The notes under the pieces are model-generated. The model saw only the letters and a list, made by a program, of their open reading frames with translations, did not search any database and had not been told where the DNA came from. Below are positions 40,374-48,211 of a stretch of 48,620 nucleotides of DNA, one piece after another. This stretch comes from an uncultured Eubacteriales bacterium (GTDB lineage Bacteria > Bacillota > Clostridia > Saccharofermentanales > UBA5734): the NCBI GenBank assembly GCA_903835065.1, contig CAILLO010000077.1, positions 1 to 48,620 on the forward strand, read 5' to 3'. The first letter of the stretch is position 1. Each line of letters opens with the position of its first letter. Both the position numbers and the translations under genes were made by a program.

Positions 40374-41483
40374 CTACTTCTCGGCCTTCATTCCCGACAG
40401 GAACGCCTGGATGAAGCCGTCGAGGTCGCCGTCCATGACGGACTGCACGTCCCCCGTCTCGTAGCCGGTGCGGTGGTCCTTGACCATCGTGTAGGGCATG
40501 AAGACGTACGAGCGGATCTGGCTGCCCCAGGCGATCTCCATCTGGATGCCCTTCAGGTCCTCGATCTTCTCGAGGTGGGCCTCCATGGCGAGCGCGTAGA
40601 GCTTCGAGCGGAGCATGTTCATGGCGGTTTCCTTGTTCTGGACCTGCGATCGCTCGGTCTGGCAGGTGACCACGCAGCCCGTGGGGATGTGCGTGATGCG
40701 GATGGCGGACTCGGTCTTGTTGATGTGCTGGCCGCCGGCGCCGGACGAGCGGTAGGTGTCGATGCGGAGGTCCTCGGAGCGGATGTCGATCTTGATCGTG
40801 TCGTCGAGCTCGGGCATGACCTCGAGCGAGGCGAAGGACGTGTGGCGGCGTCCGGATCCGTCGAACGGGGAGATACGGACCAGGCGGTGGACGCCCTTCT
40901 CGGAGCGCAGGTTGCCGTAGGCGTTCTCGCCCTGGACCAGGAAGGTCGCGCTCTTGAGGCCGGCCTCGTCGCCCTCGAGCACGTCGGTCACCTTGACGGT
41001 GAAGCCCTTGCGCTCGGCCCAGCGGGAGTACATGCGGTAGAGCATCTCGACCCAGTCCTGCGCCTCGGTGCCGCCCGCGCCCGCGTGCAGGGAGAGGATC
41101 GCGTTGTTGCGGTCGTACTGCCCGGTGAAGAGCGTCTCCAGCCGGAGGTTCTCGAAGTCGGTCCGGAGCGCCTTCAGGCCATCGGCGACCTCGGTCGCGA
41201 CCGACAGGTCCTCGGCCTCGGCGCCGAGCTCGCACAGGATCAGCAGGTCCTCTCGGCGGCCCTCGATCGAGTCGTAGCGCGCGACACGCTCCTTCAGGCG
41301 GCTGATCCGCTGCTGCACCTGCTGCGCCTTCTCGATGTCGTCCCAGAAGCCGGGCTCCTGGGCGCGATTCTCGAGTTCCGAGGCCTCCTCGAGGGCGCGC
41401 TCGATGTGCAGCGCCTCGCGGAGGAGCTTCGTGTCCTCGACCATGTGCTCCAGTTCCAGTCGGTAGGCGTCGAATTCGAACAT
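40374..41483 (-). CDS. prfB: Peptide chain release factor 2 (no programmed frameshift)
   Basis: A 369-residue RF2 that releases peptides at UAA and UGA. The tripeptide anticodon SPF is at residues 205-207, and GGQ at 250-252 in SSGAGGQHINKTES. The N-terminal helical domain begins directly at the ATG, and the frame is uninterrupted through the region where most bacterial prfB genes have an in-frame UGA and +1 frameshift near codon 26. Autoregulation by frameshifting is therefore absent. The ATG directly follows the aminotransferase stop, with GGGGAG 10 bases upstream. Confidence 0.95.
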   Translation of the reverse strand: MFEFDAYRLELEHMVEDTKLLREALHIERALEEASELENRAQEPGFWDDIEKAQQVQQRISRLKERVARYDSIEGRREDLLILCELGAEAEDLSVATEVADGLKALRTDFENLRLETLFTGQYDRNNAILSLHAGAGGTEAQDWVEMLYRMYSRWAERKGFTVKVTDVLEGDEAGLKSATFLVQGENAYGNLRSEKGVHRLVRISPFDGSGRRHTSFASLEVMPELDDTIKIDIRSEDLRIDTYRSSGAGGQHINKTESAIRITHIPTGCVVTCQTERSQVQNKETAMNMLRSKLYALAMEAHLEKIEDLKGIQMEIAWGSQIRSYVFMPYTMVKDHRTGYETGDVQSVMDGDLDGFIQAFLSGMKAEK

Positions 41484-42659
41484 CTACTTGATTCTCCCCG
41501 CGGTGAAGCGCTGGAGGCGGTGCATCGCCTCCTCGATGTTCTCGATCGAATAGGCGTAGCAGATGCGGACGAACCCCTCGCCCGGGCCGCCGAAGGCGTT
41601 GCCGGGCACGACGGCGACCTTCTCCTCGGTCAGGAAGGTCTCGCAGAAGTCGGTCGAGGTCAACCCGGTCGCGCGGATGTCGGGGAACACGTAGAACGCG
41701 CCGAGCGGGTCGAAGCAGGACAGGCCGGCCTTGCGGACGGCGTCGACGACGACGCGGCGGCGGCGGTCGTATTCGGCGACCATCGCGGCGACTTCGGCGT
41801 CGCAGCTGCGCAGCGCCTCGATCGCGGCGTACTGGGCGGTCGTCGGCGAGGACATGATCGCGTACTGGTGGATCTTGTTCATCGCGGCGAGGATCGGCGC
41901 GGGGCCGCAGGCGTAGCCGATGCGCCAGCCGGTCATCGCGAAGGACTTCGAGAAGCCGTTGACGACGACCGTGCGGTCGCGCATCGACGGGAACGAGGCG
42001 ATCGAGCAGTGCGTCGCCGGCGCGTAGGTCAGCTCGGCGTAGAGCTCGTCCGAGATCACGACCGCGTCCGAGCCCTCGAGCACCTCGACGACCTTCGCGA
42101 GCTCGTCGCGGGACATCACGGCGCCGGTCGGGTTGCTGGGGAAGCCGAGCACGACGGCCTTGGTGCGGGGCGAAAGGGCCGCGCGCAGGCGCTCGGGGTC
42201 GAGCTTGAAGCCGTCCTCGGCGTAGCACGGGACGGTCACGACCTTCGCGTCGGCCAGCACGGCGCACGACAGGTACGAGACGAAGCAGGGCTCGGGCACG
42301 ACGACCTCGTCGCCGGGGTCGACCAGGGCGCGCAGGGCGAGGTCGATCGCCTCGCTGCCGCCGACCGTGACGACGACCTGCGTGTCGGGGTCGTAGCGCA
42401 GCGCGAAGCGGCGGTCCAGATAGCGGCAGATCTCGGTGCGCAGCTCGCGGAACCCGGCGTTGGGCGAATAGTGCGTGTGCCCCTGCTCGAGCGAGTGGAT
42501 GCCGGCCTCCCGGATGGCCCAGGGCGTCACGAAGTCGGGCTCGCCGATCGACAGGGAGATCGCGCCGTCCTTCATCCCGTTCACGAGGTCGAAGAAGCGG
42601 CGGATCGCCGACGGGCGGATCGACCGGACGCGGCGGGACAGCGCCTGCTCGGGGTTCAT
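41484..42659 (-). CDS. Class I/II PLP-dependent aminotransferase
   Basis: A 391-residue fold-type I aminotransferase of the aspartate/aromatic group. ISLSIGEPDFVTPWAI near the N-terminus, GFPSNPTGAVMS, SDELYAELTY and NGFSKSFAMTGWRIGY with the PLP lysine are present, as is the carboxylate-binding arginine region (GFVRICYA). The start ATG overlaps the stop of the Lrp-type regulator gene (ATGA), so the two are coupled and the regulator probably controls it. This pair (Lrp plus aminotransferase) is common in Bacillota. The amino acid substrate cannot be assigned from sequence alone. Confidence 0.9.
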   Translation of the reverse strand: MNPEQALSRRVRSIRPSAIRRFFDLVNGMKDGAISLSIGEPDFVTPWAIREAGIHSLEQGHTHYSPNAGFRELRTEICRYLDRRFALRYDPDTQVVVTVGGSEAIDLALRALVDPGDEVVVPEPCFVSYLSCAVLADAKVVTVPCYAEDGFKLDPERLRAALSPRTKAVVLGFPSNPTGAVMSRDELAKVVEVLEGSDAVVISDELYAELTYAPATHCSIASFPSMRDRTVVVNGFSKSFAMTGWRIGYACGPAPILAAMNKIHQYAIMSSPTTAQYAAIEALRSCDAEVAAMVAEYDRRRRVVVDAVRKAGLSCFDPLGAFYVFPDIRATGLTSTDFCETFLTEEKVAVVPGNAFGGPGEGFVRICYAYSIENIEEAMHRLQRFTAGRIK

Positions 42660-43144
42660 ACGAACAGCGCCTCCCGGTCGTCCTCGGACTTGGGCGCGAA
42701 CTCGGTTCCCTGCATCTTGTACTTCTTGAGGATGAAGTGCGTGGCGGTCGAGATCACGGAGTCGAGAGGCGCGATCCGCTCGGAGACGAAGCGGGCGACG
42801 GACTTCAGGGAGGCGTCCTCGATGATCACCATGAGGTCGAAGCCGCCGGACATCAGGTAGCACGACTTGACCTCGGGGTAGCTGTAGATGCGGTGGGCGA
42901 TCCGGTCGAAGCCCTGGCCCCGCTGCGGGGTGATCCGGACCTCGATCAGCGCGGTCACGGGGTCGCGGTCGGTCTTCTCCCAGTCGACGACGGCACCGTA
43001 GGCGAGGATCACCTTCTCCTTCTCCATGGCGGCGATCTCGGCGGCGACCTGCGCCTCCGGGAACCCCGTCATGACGGCGATGCGCTCCGCCGTCAGGCGC
43101 GAATCCTTCTCGAGCAGTCCCAGGATCGTTTCACGGATTCCCAT
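42656..43144 (-). CDS. Lrp/AsnC family transcriptional regulator
   Basis: A 162-residue regulator with an N-terminal winged helix (ETILGLLEKDSRLTAERIA) and a C-terminal ligand-binding RAM domain (ALIEVRITPQRGQGFDRIA, SCYLMSGGFDLMVIIED). It binds DNA as dimers or higher forms and senses an amino acid. The ATG at 43142-43144 has AAGGAGG 7 bases upstream; an in-frame extension to 43201 runs through the hairpin at 43166-43210 and is unlikely. The C-terminal tail is longer than usual (TEFAPKSEDDREALFV). It probably regulates the coupled aminotransferase gene. Confidence 0.9.
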   Translation of the reverse strand: MGIRETILGLLEKDSRLTAERIAVMTGFPEAQVAAEIAAMEKEKVILAYGAVVDWEKTDRDPVTALIEVRITPQRGQGFDRIAHRIYSYPEVKSCYLMSGGFDLMVIIEDASLKSVARFVSERIAPLDSVISTATHFILKKYKMQGTEFAPKSEDDREALFV

Positions 43145-43165
43145 GCGGGCACCTCCTTCGATGGA

Positions 43166-43210
43166 GAAAGCCGGGTGGACGGCGGGTCGCCCCGCATCCA
43201 CCCGGCTTTC
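43166..43210. terminator. Long hairpin between malic enzyme and lrp-type gene
   Basis: GAAAGCCGGGTGGA (43166-43179) pairs perfectly with TCCACCCGGCTTTC (43197-43210), and the loop holds a further five-pair stem. On the minus strand it lies 15 bases after the malic enzyme stop. Only a short TTTC precedes the end of the arm and no U-run follows, so termination may be partial. The ribosome site of the lrp-type gene begins about 7 bases after the stem. Confidence 0.7.
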
Positions 43211-43225
43211 GACGGAATCGCGGGG

Positions 43226-44401
43226 TCAGAGGCGGGCGACGCCCGTTGCGCGCGCGGCCTTGGCCACGGCGGCGGCGACGGTCGGGCCGACCCGCGGGTC
43301 GAACGGCGACGGGATCACGAAGTCGGGGCCGAGTTCGTTGTCGGAGACGAGGGACGCGATCGCGAAGGCGGCCGCGAGCTTCATCTCGTCGTTGATGTCG
43401 CTGGCGCGCACGTCGAGGGTGCCGCGGAAGACGCCGGGGAACGCCAGCACGTTGTTGATCTGGTTCGGGAAGTCGCTGCGGCCGGTGCCGACGACGCGGG
43501 CGCCCGCGGCCTTGGCGAGGTCGGGCATGATCTCGGGCCTCGGGTTCGACATCGCGAAGACGATCGGATCCTTGGCCATCGAGCGGACCATGTCCTGCGT
43601 GCAGGTATCGGGGCCGGACACGCCGATGAAGACGTCGGCGCCCTTGATCACGTCGCCGAGGCTGCCCTTCTTCATCTTGAGGTTGGAGATCTTGGCCATC
43701 TCGGCCTTCTCGGAGTTCAGGTCCTCGCGGCCGACGTAGATCGCGCCCTTGCGGTCGCAGAGCACGACGTCGGTCAGCCCGCAGGCCATCAGCAGGCGGG
43801 TGACGGAGATGCCGGCGGCGCCGGCGCCGTTCACGACGATGCTCATTTCCTTCATCTGCTTGCCGGCGAGCTTCAGGGCGTTGATCATCGCGGCGAGCGT
43901 GACGATCGCGGTGCCGTGCTGGTCGTCGTGGAAGATCGGGATATCGCAGGTCTTCTTGAGCTGGCGCTCGATCTCGAAGCAGCGGGGGGCGGAGATATCT
44001 TCGAGGTTGATGCCGCCGAAGCTGCCTGCGAGGAGGGTCACGGTCTTCACGATGTCGTCGACTTCCTTGGAGCGGATGCAGAGCGGGAAGGCATCGACGT
44101 CGCCGAAGGTCTTGAACAGGACGCACTTGCCTTCCATGACGGGCATGCCGGCTTCGGGGCCGATGTCGCCGAGTCCGAGCACCGCGGTTCCGTCGGTCAC
44201 GACGGCGACGAGGTTCCAGCGGCGCGTGTAGACATACGACAGGTCGACGTTCTTCTGGATCTCGAGGCAGGGCTCGGCGACGCCGGGGGTGTATGCGACG
44301 GACAGCTCCGCCTTGTTGGTGACCGGGGTGCGCGAGACGACCTCGATCTTCCCCTTCCAGTCCTTGTGCGCCTTGAGCGCCGCTTCACGGATATCGGCCA
44401 T
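43226..44401 (-). CDS. NAD(P)-dependent malic enzyme (short form)
   Basis: A 391-residue malic enzyme that decarboxylates malate to pyruvate. SVAYTPGVAEPCLEI is the N-terminal signature with the catalytic tyrosine, TDGTAVLGLGDIGPEAGMPVMEGK follows, and FHDDQHGTAIVTLA contains the metal-binding aspartates. VVNGAGAAGISVTRLL is the nucleotide loop; the next strand ends in LCDRKG, where aspartate suggests NAD. MSNPRPEI and GRSDFPNQINNVLAFPG complete the family. The PTA-like domain of the long MaeB form is absent. The ATG has AAGGAGG upstream. It lies 21 bases after the membrane protein gene. Confidence 0.94.
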   Translation of the reverse strand: MADIREAALKAHKDWKGKIEVVSRTPVTNKAELSVAYTPGVAEPCLEIQKNVDLSYVYTRRWNLVAVVTDGTAVLGLGDIGPEAGMPVMEGKCVLFKTFGDVDAFPLCIRSKEVDDIVKTVTLLAGSFGGINLEDISAPRCFEIERQLKKTCDIPIFHDDQHGTAIVTLAAMINALKLAGKQMKEMSIVVNGAGAAGISVTRLLMACGLTDVVLCDRKGAIYVGREDLNSEKAEMAKISNLKMKKGSLGDVIKGADVFIGVSGPDTCTQDMVRSMAKDPIVFAMSNPRPEIMPDLAKAAGARVVGTGRSDFPNQINNVLAFPGVFRGTLDVRASDINDEMKLAAAFAIASLVSDNELGPDFVIPSPFDPRVGPTVAAAVAKAARATGVARL

Positions 44402-44422
44402 GGTGGGTTCCTCCTTGATTTC

Positions 44423-45235
44423 TTAACCGGGATGTTCCGATGATGGTATCACATCCTGCGGTTGGGTTACAAGAACGTGGTAGAGCCGCCCGTTGAGCCT
44501 GCCGAGCATCATCCAGGCCATCGCGCCGAAGAAGGCGGAGATCGAGGAGGAGACGATGCCGGAGGTGTCGAGCGTGGAGAAGGGCAGCTGGAGCAGCAGG
44601 GAGGGTAGGTTCATCGCTATGAGCAGCGTCAGGTCGAGGAAGGCGATGCGCATCTTGAAGTGGTTGGTGCGGCCGAGGCTCTCGGCGACGGCCTCCGTCA
44701 TGCGGCGGCGCCCGGAGACGATCAGCAGCGGGGCGAGCGTCAGCGCGAAGAAGAGGATCAGCGCCGGGATGAAGAGGAACATTACGCTCACGACGGAGAA
44801 GATCTGGAAGACGACATAGAGCAGGACCAGCCCCGGCAGGCCGCGCAGCGTCCTCAGGACGGGCCGGCCGTCCTTGCGGGCCTCGAGCTCGTCGACGTAC
44901 AGGGCACCGTAGACCAGCGCGAGCACGAGGGAGACCAGGGGGGCGAGGAATCCCGAGGCGACCTTGAGGAGGTCGAGCCAGTCGTAGTGGAACGCGGTGA
45001 GCGCGGAGGCGAAGTAGCGCAGCAGGTCCTCGGACGTGGGACCGACATCGTAGAGTCCGGAGTTGAAGGCCTTGAGGCCGGCGCCCATGGGCAGCAGCGC
45101 CGGGGCGAGGTTGACGAGGAGGGCGAGCAGGAACAGGATGCGGACCGCCCACTCCCGGTGGAGCCTGTAGAACAGGAACGCGTCGAGCAGGAGGGGGAAG
45201 CCTCCGCCGATCGGGTCCACTGCTCTTGTCTCCAT
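44423..45235 (-). CDS. Integral membrane protein of unknown function
   Basis: A 270-residue protein with about six predicted membrane segments, at roughly residues 31-50, 92-113, 133-154, 155-173, 196-216 and 228-247. Charged loops are short apart from the one around residues 115-130 (DELEARKDGRP) and the SGRRRMTEAVAESLGRTNHF loop near 174-193. I do not recognise the family. The ATG at 45233-45235 has GAGGAG 4 bases upstream; the longer frame to 45334 overlaps the ATPase gene and is unlikely. It lies 13 bases after the HATPase gene, so it probably belongs to the hydrogenase-linked signalling cluster. Confidence 0.75.
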   Translation of the reverse strand: METRAVDPIGGGFPLLLDAFLFYRLHREWAVRILFLLALLVNLAPALLPMGAGLKAFNSGLYDVGPTSEDLLRYFASALTAFHYDWLDLLKVASGFLAPLVSLVLALVYGALYVDELEARKDGRPVLRTLRGLPGLVLLYVVFQIFSVVSVMFLFIPALILFFALTLAPLLIVSGRRRMTEAVAESLGRTNHFKMRIAFLDLTLLIAMNLPSLLLQLPFSTLDTSGIVSSSISAFFGAMAWMMLGRLNGRLYHVLVTQPQDVIPSSEHPG

Positions 45236-45248
45236 CCTTCTCCTCTCG

Positions 45249-45809
45249 TCAGGCTTCCGGCAGGATCCCGCCGAAGACCTCGCGCTGTCCTTCCGCGACC
45301 GTCTCCTCGATCCAGGCCAGCACGTCCGGTTCATCGACCGGCACGTCCCCGAGCGTCTCCCGGATCTCCTCCGTCGAAAGCTCGAATCTGCGGCCGTCCG
45401 CCGCGAGCGTCAGGGCGAATTCCATGTCCGGATTCGTCCGGACCAGCACCGAGAAGGTCGCGCCGAGTTCGCCGAGCGGAATCCGGTCGATGCTGCCGAT
45501 CCGGAAGGTCGCCGCGAGCCGGGTGCCGGCTCCCGGAGCCGACTCGATCCGGAAGGTTCCTCCGGCCGCTTCGGCCGCCTCCTTGAACAAGGGGACGCCG
45601 AGCCCGATCCTCCGGGTCGACCGGGTGGTGCGGTACGGGTCCGCGACCTCCGACAGGAGCTTCGCGTCCATCCCGCAACCGTCGTCCTCGATCCGGACTT
45701 CGAGGAATCCGGACGCGGGATCCGCGCGGACCGTCGTTCCCACATGCCTGGCGCGGGCTCTCACGGAGTTTCCGAGAATATCGAGCAGATGGAGCGACAG
45801 GTCATGCAA
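45249..45809 (-). CDS. GHKL ATPase-domain protein of hydrogenase-linked cluster
   Basis: A 186-residue protein with a histidine-kinase-like ATPase fold. The N box is LDILGNSVRARA (residues about 9-20), the G1 box EDDGCGMD (41-48) and the G2 box RIGLGVPLFKEA (67-78). No phosphorylated histidine or sensor domain is present, so it is not a classical kinase. A C-terminal alpha-beta extension (about 110-186) is of unknown role. The ATG has AGGTGA 10 bases upstream and lies 6 bases after the PHP gene stop. Such stand-alone ATPases accompany PHP, DRTGG and [FeFe]-hydrogenase genes in many Clostridia, where they are thought to be part of redox signalling. Confidence 0.85.
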   Translation of the reverse strand: MHDLSLHLLDILGNSVRARARHVGTTVRADPASGFLEVRIEDDGCGMDAKLLSEVADPYRTTRSTRRIGLGVPLFKEAAEAAGGTFRIESAPGAGTRLAATFRIGSIDRIPLGELGATFSVLVRTNPDMEFALTLAADGRRFELSTEEIRETLGDVPVDEPDVLAWIEETVAEGQREVFGGILPEA

Positions 45810-45815
45810 ATTATA

Positions 45816-46553
45816 TCACCTGGCCTTTTTCGCCCGCAACGCGCGGAGCACCGTGAAAATGCCTGTCTTCCCGGGTTCGAAGCCATCGACGTCGAGCATC
45901 ATGCACGGTTCGAGGATCTCGCCGAGACGGTGCGCGTCGGACGACCTCAGGAGGGGGATTCCGTCCAGTCCGGGGTGGCGCGCGACCAGCGCGTCCGCGT
46001 CGCACAGGGCGGAGACCTCGAGCCAGCCGACGGGCAGCTCCGCCGGGATCGAACCCAGCGTGGACAGCAGGCTGTACGAGTCGCGGTCGACGTGCGCGGG
46101 CACGACGACGCCCCCGAGGGCGTCCACGCGGCGGAACGCCTCCGCGACGCCGATCCCGCTCGCGACGTGCAGCAGGCGCGGCTCCTCGCCGACGAGGTCG
46201 TCCTCCTCGTCGATCAGCAGCTGCCGCCCGAAGATCTCCGGACGGTTGAGTAGGTCGGGCATCGAGGCGCGCACTTCCTTCTCGAAGACGAGAGCGGCGT
46301 CGATCGACGGGAAGAGGCAGACGAGGTGGATCTCCTCGGAGGTCTCGAGCTCCATGCCGGGCACGGCGACGATTCCGGCCGCCTTGGCGCGGGATTCCAC
46401 GGCGCGGAGGTTGCCGCAGGACTGGTGGTCCGTCACGGCGATCGCGGCAAGGCCCTTGAGGGCGGCCATCGCGACGAGGTTCCCCGGCGTGCAGTCGTCG
46501 TCCGCGCAGGGTGAGAGGGCGCTGTGGATGTGGAGGTCGACGGGGATCCGCAA
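45816..46553 (-). CDS. PHP domain metal-dependent phosphoesterase
   Basis: A 245-residue PHP protein. The metal-binding residues are seen as DLHIHS (residues 6-11), VTDHQSC (40-46), PGMELETSEE (65-74), PAHVDRDSY in the middle, and SSDAHRLGE near residue 208. This matches the short TrpH/YciV-like group that hydrolyses phosphate esters or nucleotides. The start is a TTG at 46551-46553 and has no clear ribosome site, so translation may depend on coupling to the DRTGG gene 17 bases upstream. Its place in the hydrogenase-linked cluster suggests hydrolysis of a signalling nucleotide, but this is inference. Confidence 0.87.
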   Translation of the reverse strand: MRIPVDLHIHSALSPCADDDCTPGNLVAMAALKGLAAIAVTDHQSCGNLRAVESRAKAAGIVAVPGMELETSEEIHLVCLFPSIDAALVFEKEVRASMPDLLNRPEIFGRQLLIDEEDDLVGEEPRLLHVASGIGVAEAFRRVDALGGVVVPAHVDRDSYSLLSTLGSIPAELPVGWLEVSALCDADALVARHPGLDGIPLLRSSDAHRLGEILEPCMMLDVDGFEPGKTGIFTVLRALRAKKAR

Positions 46554-46570
46554 GGGGGCGCCGCGTCCGT

Positions 46571-46906
46571 TCAGACGACGCCCGCGCCGTGGAGCGCGAT
46601 TACCGCGCGGCAGGCGTCGAGGCGCGTGGAGGCGACGGCGACGCCCTTCTCGGCCGCGCGCTCGCGTACGGGCGCCGGGAGCTCGACGCCCTCGGCCAGG
46701 ACGACGCAGGCGACGTCGGCGAGGTCCGCGACCGCGACGACGTTGAGGCTGTTGAGAATCGTGATCCAGGCGCCGCCGGCGACCGCGCGGGACATCGCCC
46801 AGCTCAGCATGTCGCAGGCGTAGGCGCCTTCGACGGCGCGTCCGGGGTCGCCGGTCAGCAGCGTCCAGTCCAGTTCGACGCAGAGCTCGCCCAGCGGCCG
46901 GCTCAA
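46571..46906 (-). CDS. DRTGG domain protein
   Basis: A 111-residue protein consisting of one DRTGG-type domain. The core is VELDWTLLTGDPGRAVEGAY, ACDMLSWAMSRAVAGGAWITILNSLNVVAVADLADVACVVLAEG, with the LTGD and W-I-T pattern typical of hydrogenase-linked members. DRTGG domains are thought to bind a ligand and often accompany CBS pairs; none is present here. The start is a TTG at 46904-46906 with AAGGAGG 6 bases upstream and it overlaps the hydrogenase stop (TTGA), so both are coupled. The function is unknown; it is a standard partner of the sensory-type hydrogenase. Confidence 0.83.
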   Translation of the reverse strand: MSRPLGELCVELDWTLLTGDPGRAVEGAYACDMLSWAMSRAVAGGAWITILNSLNVVAVADLADVACVVLAEGVELPAPVRERAAEKGVAVASTRLDACRAVIALHGAGVV

Positions 46907-48207
46907 TCGACGCCTCCTTCGGGCGCGGTTGTCTCGAGCGTGCCGCGCAGCTGCTCCCGCAGCCGGACGATGCAGTCCTGCTCGGTCGCCTCGCCGTTCA
47001 CGATGTCCTCGGCGAGCGCGCGGCAGTCGGGCGCCCCGCAGGCGCCGCAGTCGAGGCCGGGCAGTTCCTTCGCGATCCGCTCCAGCCGTTCGTATTTCGC
47101 GAGCGCGAGCTCCAGGTCGGCGTCGAGCTGCAGGGCGGGGTTCGGGGCGAGCGGAAGCGTCCAGCGCAGCAGGCGGGCGGCTTCCCGGGCGACGTCGTGC
47201 GCCGGGGGAGAAACGGCGGCGGACTCGATCGAGCGCTTGAGGCGCGTGCGCGCCGTGAAGCGGTTGGCGACCACCAGGACACCGCCGATGCAGCCGCCGA
47301 TGCAGGAGTTGGCCTCGACGAAGACGACGTCGCGCAGCCGTTCGTTCTCGATCTCCTCGAGGATCTCGATCACGCTGTGGATCCCGTCCACCGCGAGGAA
47401 CCGCTCGGTGCCGAGCGCCAGCGACTCGCCGCCGATGTTGCCCCAGCGGATGCCGTCGCGTCCGGCCAGCGTGCGCGCCTCGAATTCGTGGAGCGCGACC
47501 GGGTCCATCTTCTCGAGGCAGGCGAGGATGCGCGGGTACGCGTCGGCGATCGCGATCACGGCGTCGACGTCGGTCCGCTCGCGCCCGTAGGGCTGGCGGG
47601 CCGCCGTGCGCTTGGCGGGGCAGGGCGAGATGAAGAAGACCCCGATGCGGGATGGGTCGTGACCCGTCGCGGCGGCGGCTTCGCGGCGCGCGACCGTCGC
47701 GGTCGCCTCCATCGGGGAGTCGAAGGGCACGAGGTTGGGAATCAGCCCCGGGAAGCGCATCTGGACGAGGCGCACGACCACGGGGCAGGCGGACGAGATC
47801 AGCGGCAGGGCCGTCGCGCGGTCGGGGTCGAGCAGTTCGGCGAGCGTCGCCGACGTCACGGACTCGGCGCCGGCGGCGACCTCCCGGACGTCGTCGAAGC
47901 CCGTGGCGCGCAGGGCCGCGAGGATCATCGCACGTGTCGCCGGCGGCCCGAACTGGGCGTACAGCGACGGCGAGGCGAGGGCGATCCGGTAGTCGTATCT
48001 GGACAGCACGTCGTAGCCGTCCATCGTGGCGCTCTTGGCGTGGTGCGGGCAGATGCGGATGCATTCACCGCAGTCGAGGCAGCGGGGCTCGGCGATGCGG
48101 GCCTTGCCGTCGCGGACGCGGATCGCCTCCGTCGGGCAGCGCTTGATGCAGTTCGTGCAGCCGACGCACTTGTCGCGGTCGAGCCGGACCGAATGACGCA
48201 GTTCCAT
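46903..48207 (-). CDS. Sensory-type [FeFe]-hydrogenase homologue
   Basis: A 434-residue iron-sulfur protein. Two [4Fe-4S] ferredoxin motifs (C14, C17, C20, C24 and C43, C46, C49, C53) precede the H-cluster domain. The four H-cluster cysteines appear to remain: C141 in SSACP, C196 in SPCPAK, and C302 and C306 in EANSCIGGC. The proton-relay cysteine normally before C141 (TSCCP) is alanine (A140), as in sensory HydS-type enzymes. A C-terminal Fe-S motif C387-x2-C390-x4-C395-x16-C412 follows. It probably senses hydrogen or redox state rather than making hydrogen in bulk. ATG has GGAGG 9 bases upstream; it follows the anti-sigma-like gene by 4 bases. Confidence 0.88.
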   Translation of the reverse strand: MELRHSVRLDRDKCVGCTNCIKRCPTEAIRVRDGKARIAEPRCLDCGECIRICPHHAKSATMDGYDVLSRYDYRIALASPSLYAQFGPPATRAMILAALRATGFDDVREVAAGAESVTSATLAELLDPDRATALPLISSACPVVVRLVQMRFPGLIPNLVPFDSPMEATATVARREAAAATGHDPSRIGVFFISPCPAKRTAARQPYGRERTDVDAVIAIADAYPRILACLEKMDPVALHEFEARTLAGRDGIRWGNIGGESLALGTERFLAVDGIHSVIEILEEIENERLRDVVFVEANSCIGGCIGGVLVVANRFTARTRLKRSIESAAVSPPAHDVAREAARLLRWTLPLAPNPALQLDADLELALAKYERLERIAKELPGLDCGACGAPDCRALAEDIVNGEATEQDCIVRLREQLRGTLETTAPEGGVD

Positions 48208-48211
48208 ACCG

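Noticed and set aside
39537-42860. Plus-strand open frame of over 1100 codons opposite larB, prfB and the aminotransferase
   Set aside because: Mirror of real genes in a GC-rich sequence; no motif, no promoter, no ribosome site.
45810-45815. TATAAT on the minus strand just before the HATPase gene
   Set aside because: It directly abuts the ATG and overlaps the ribosome site region, so it cannot be a -10 box for this gene; no -35 fits.
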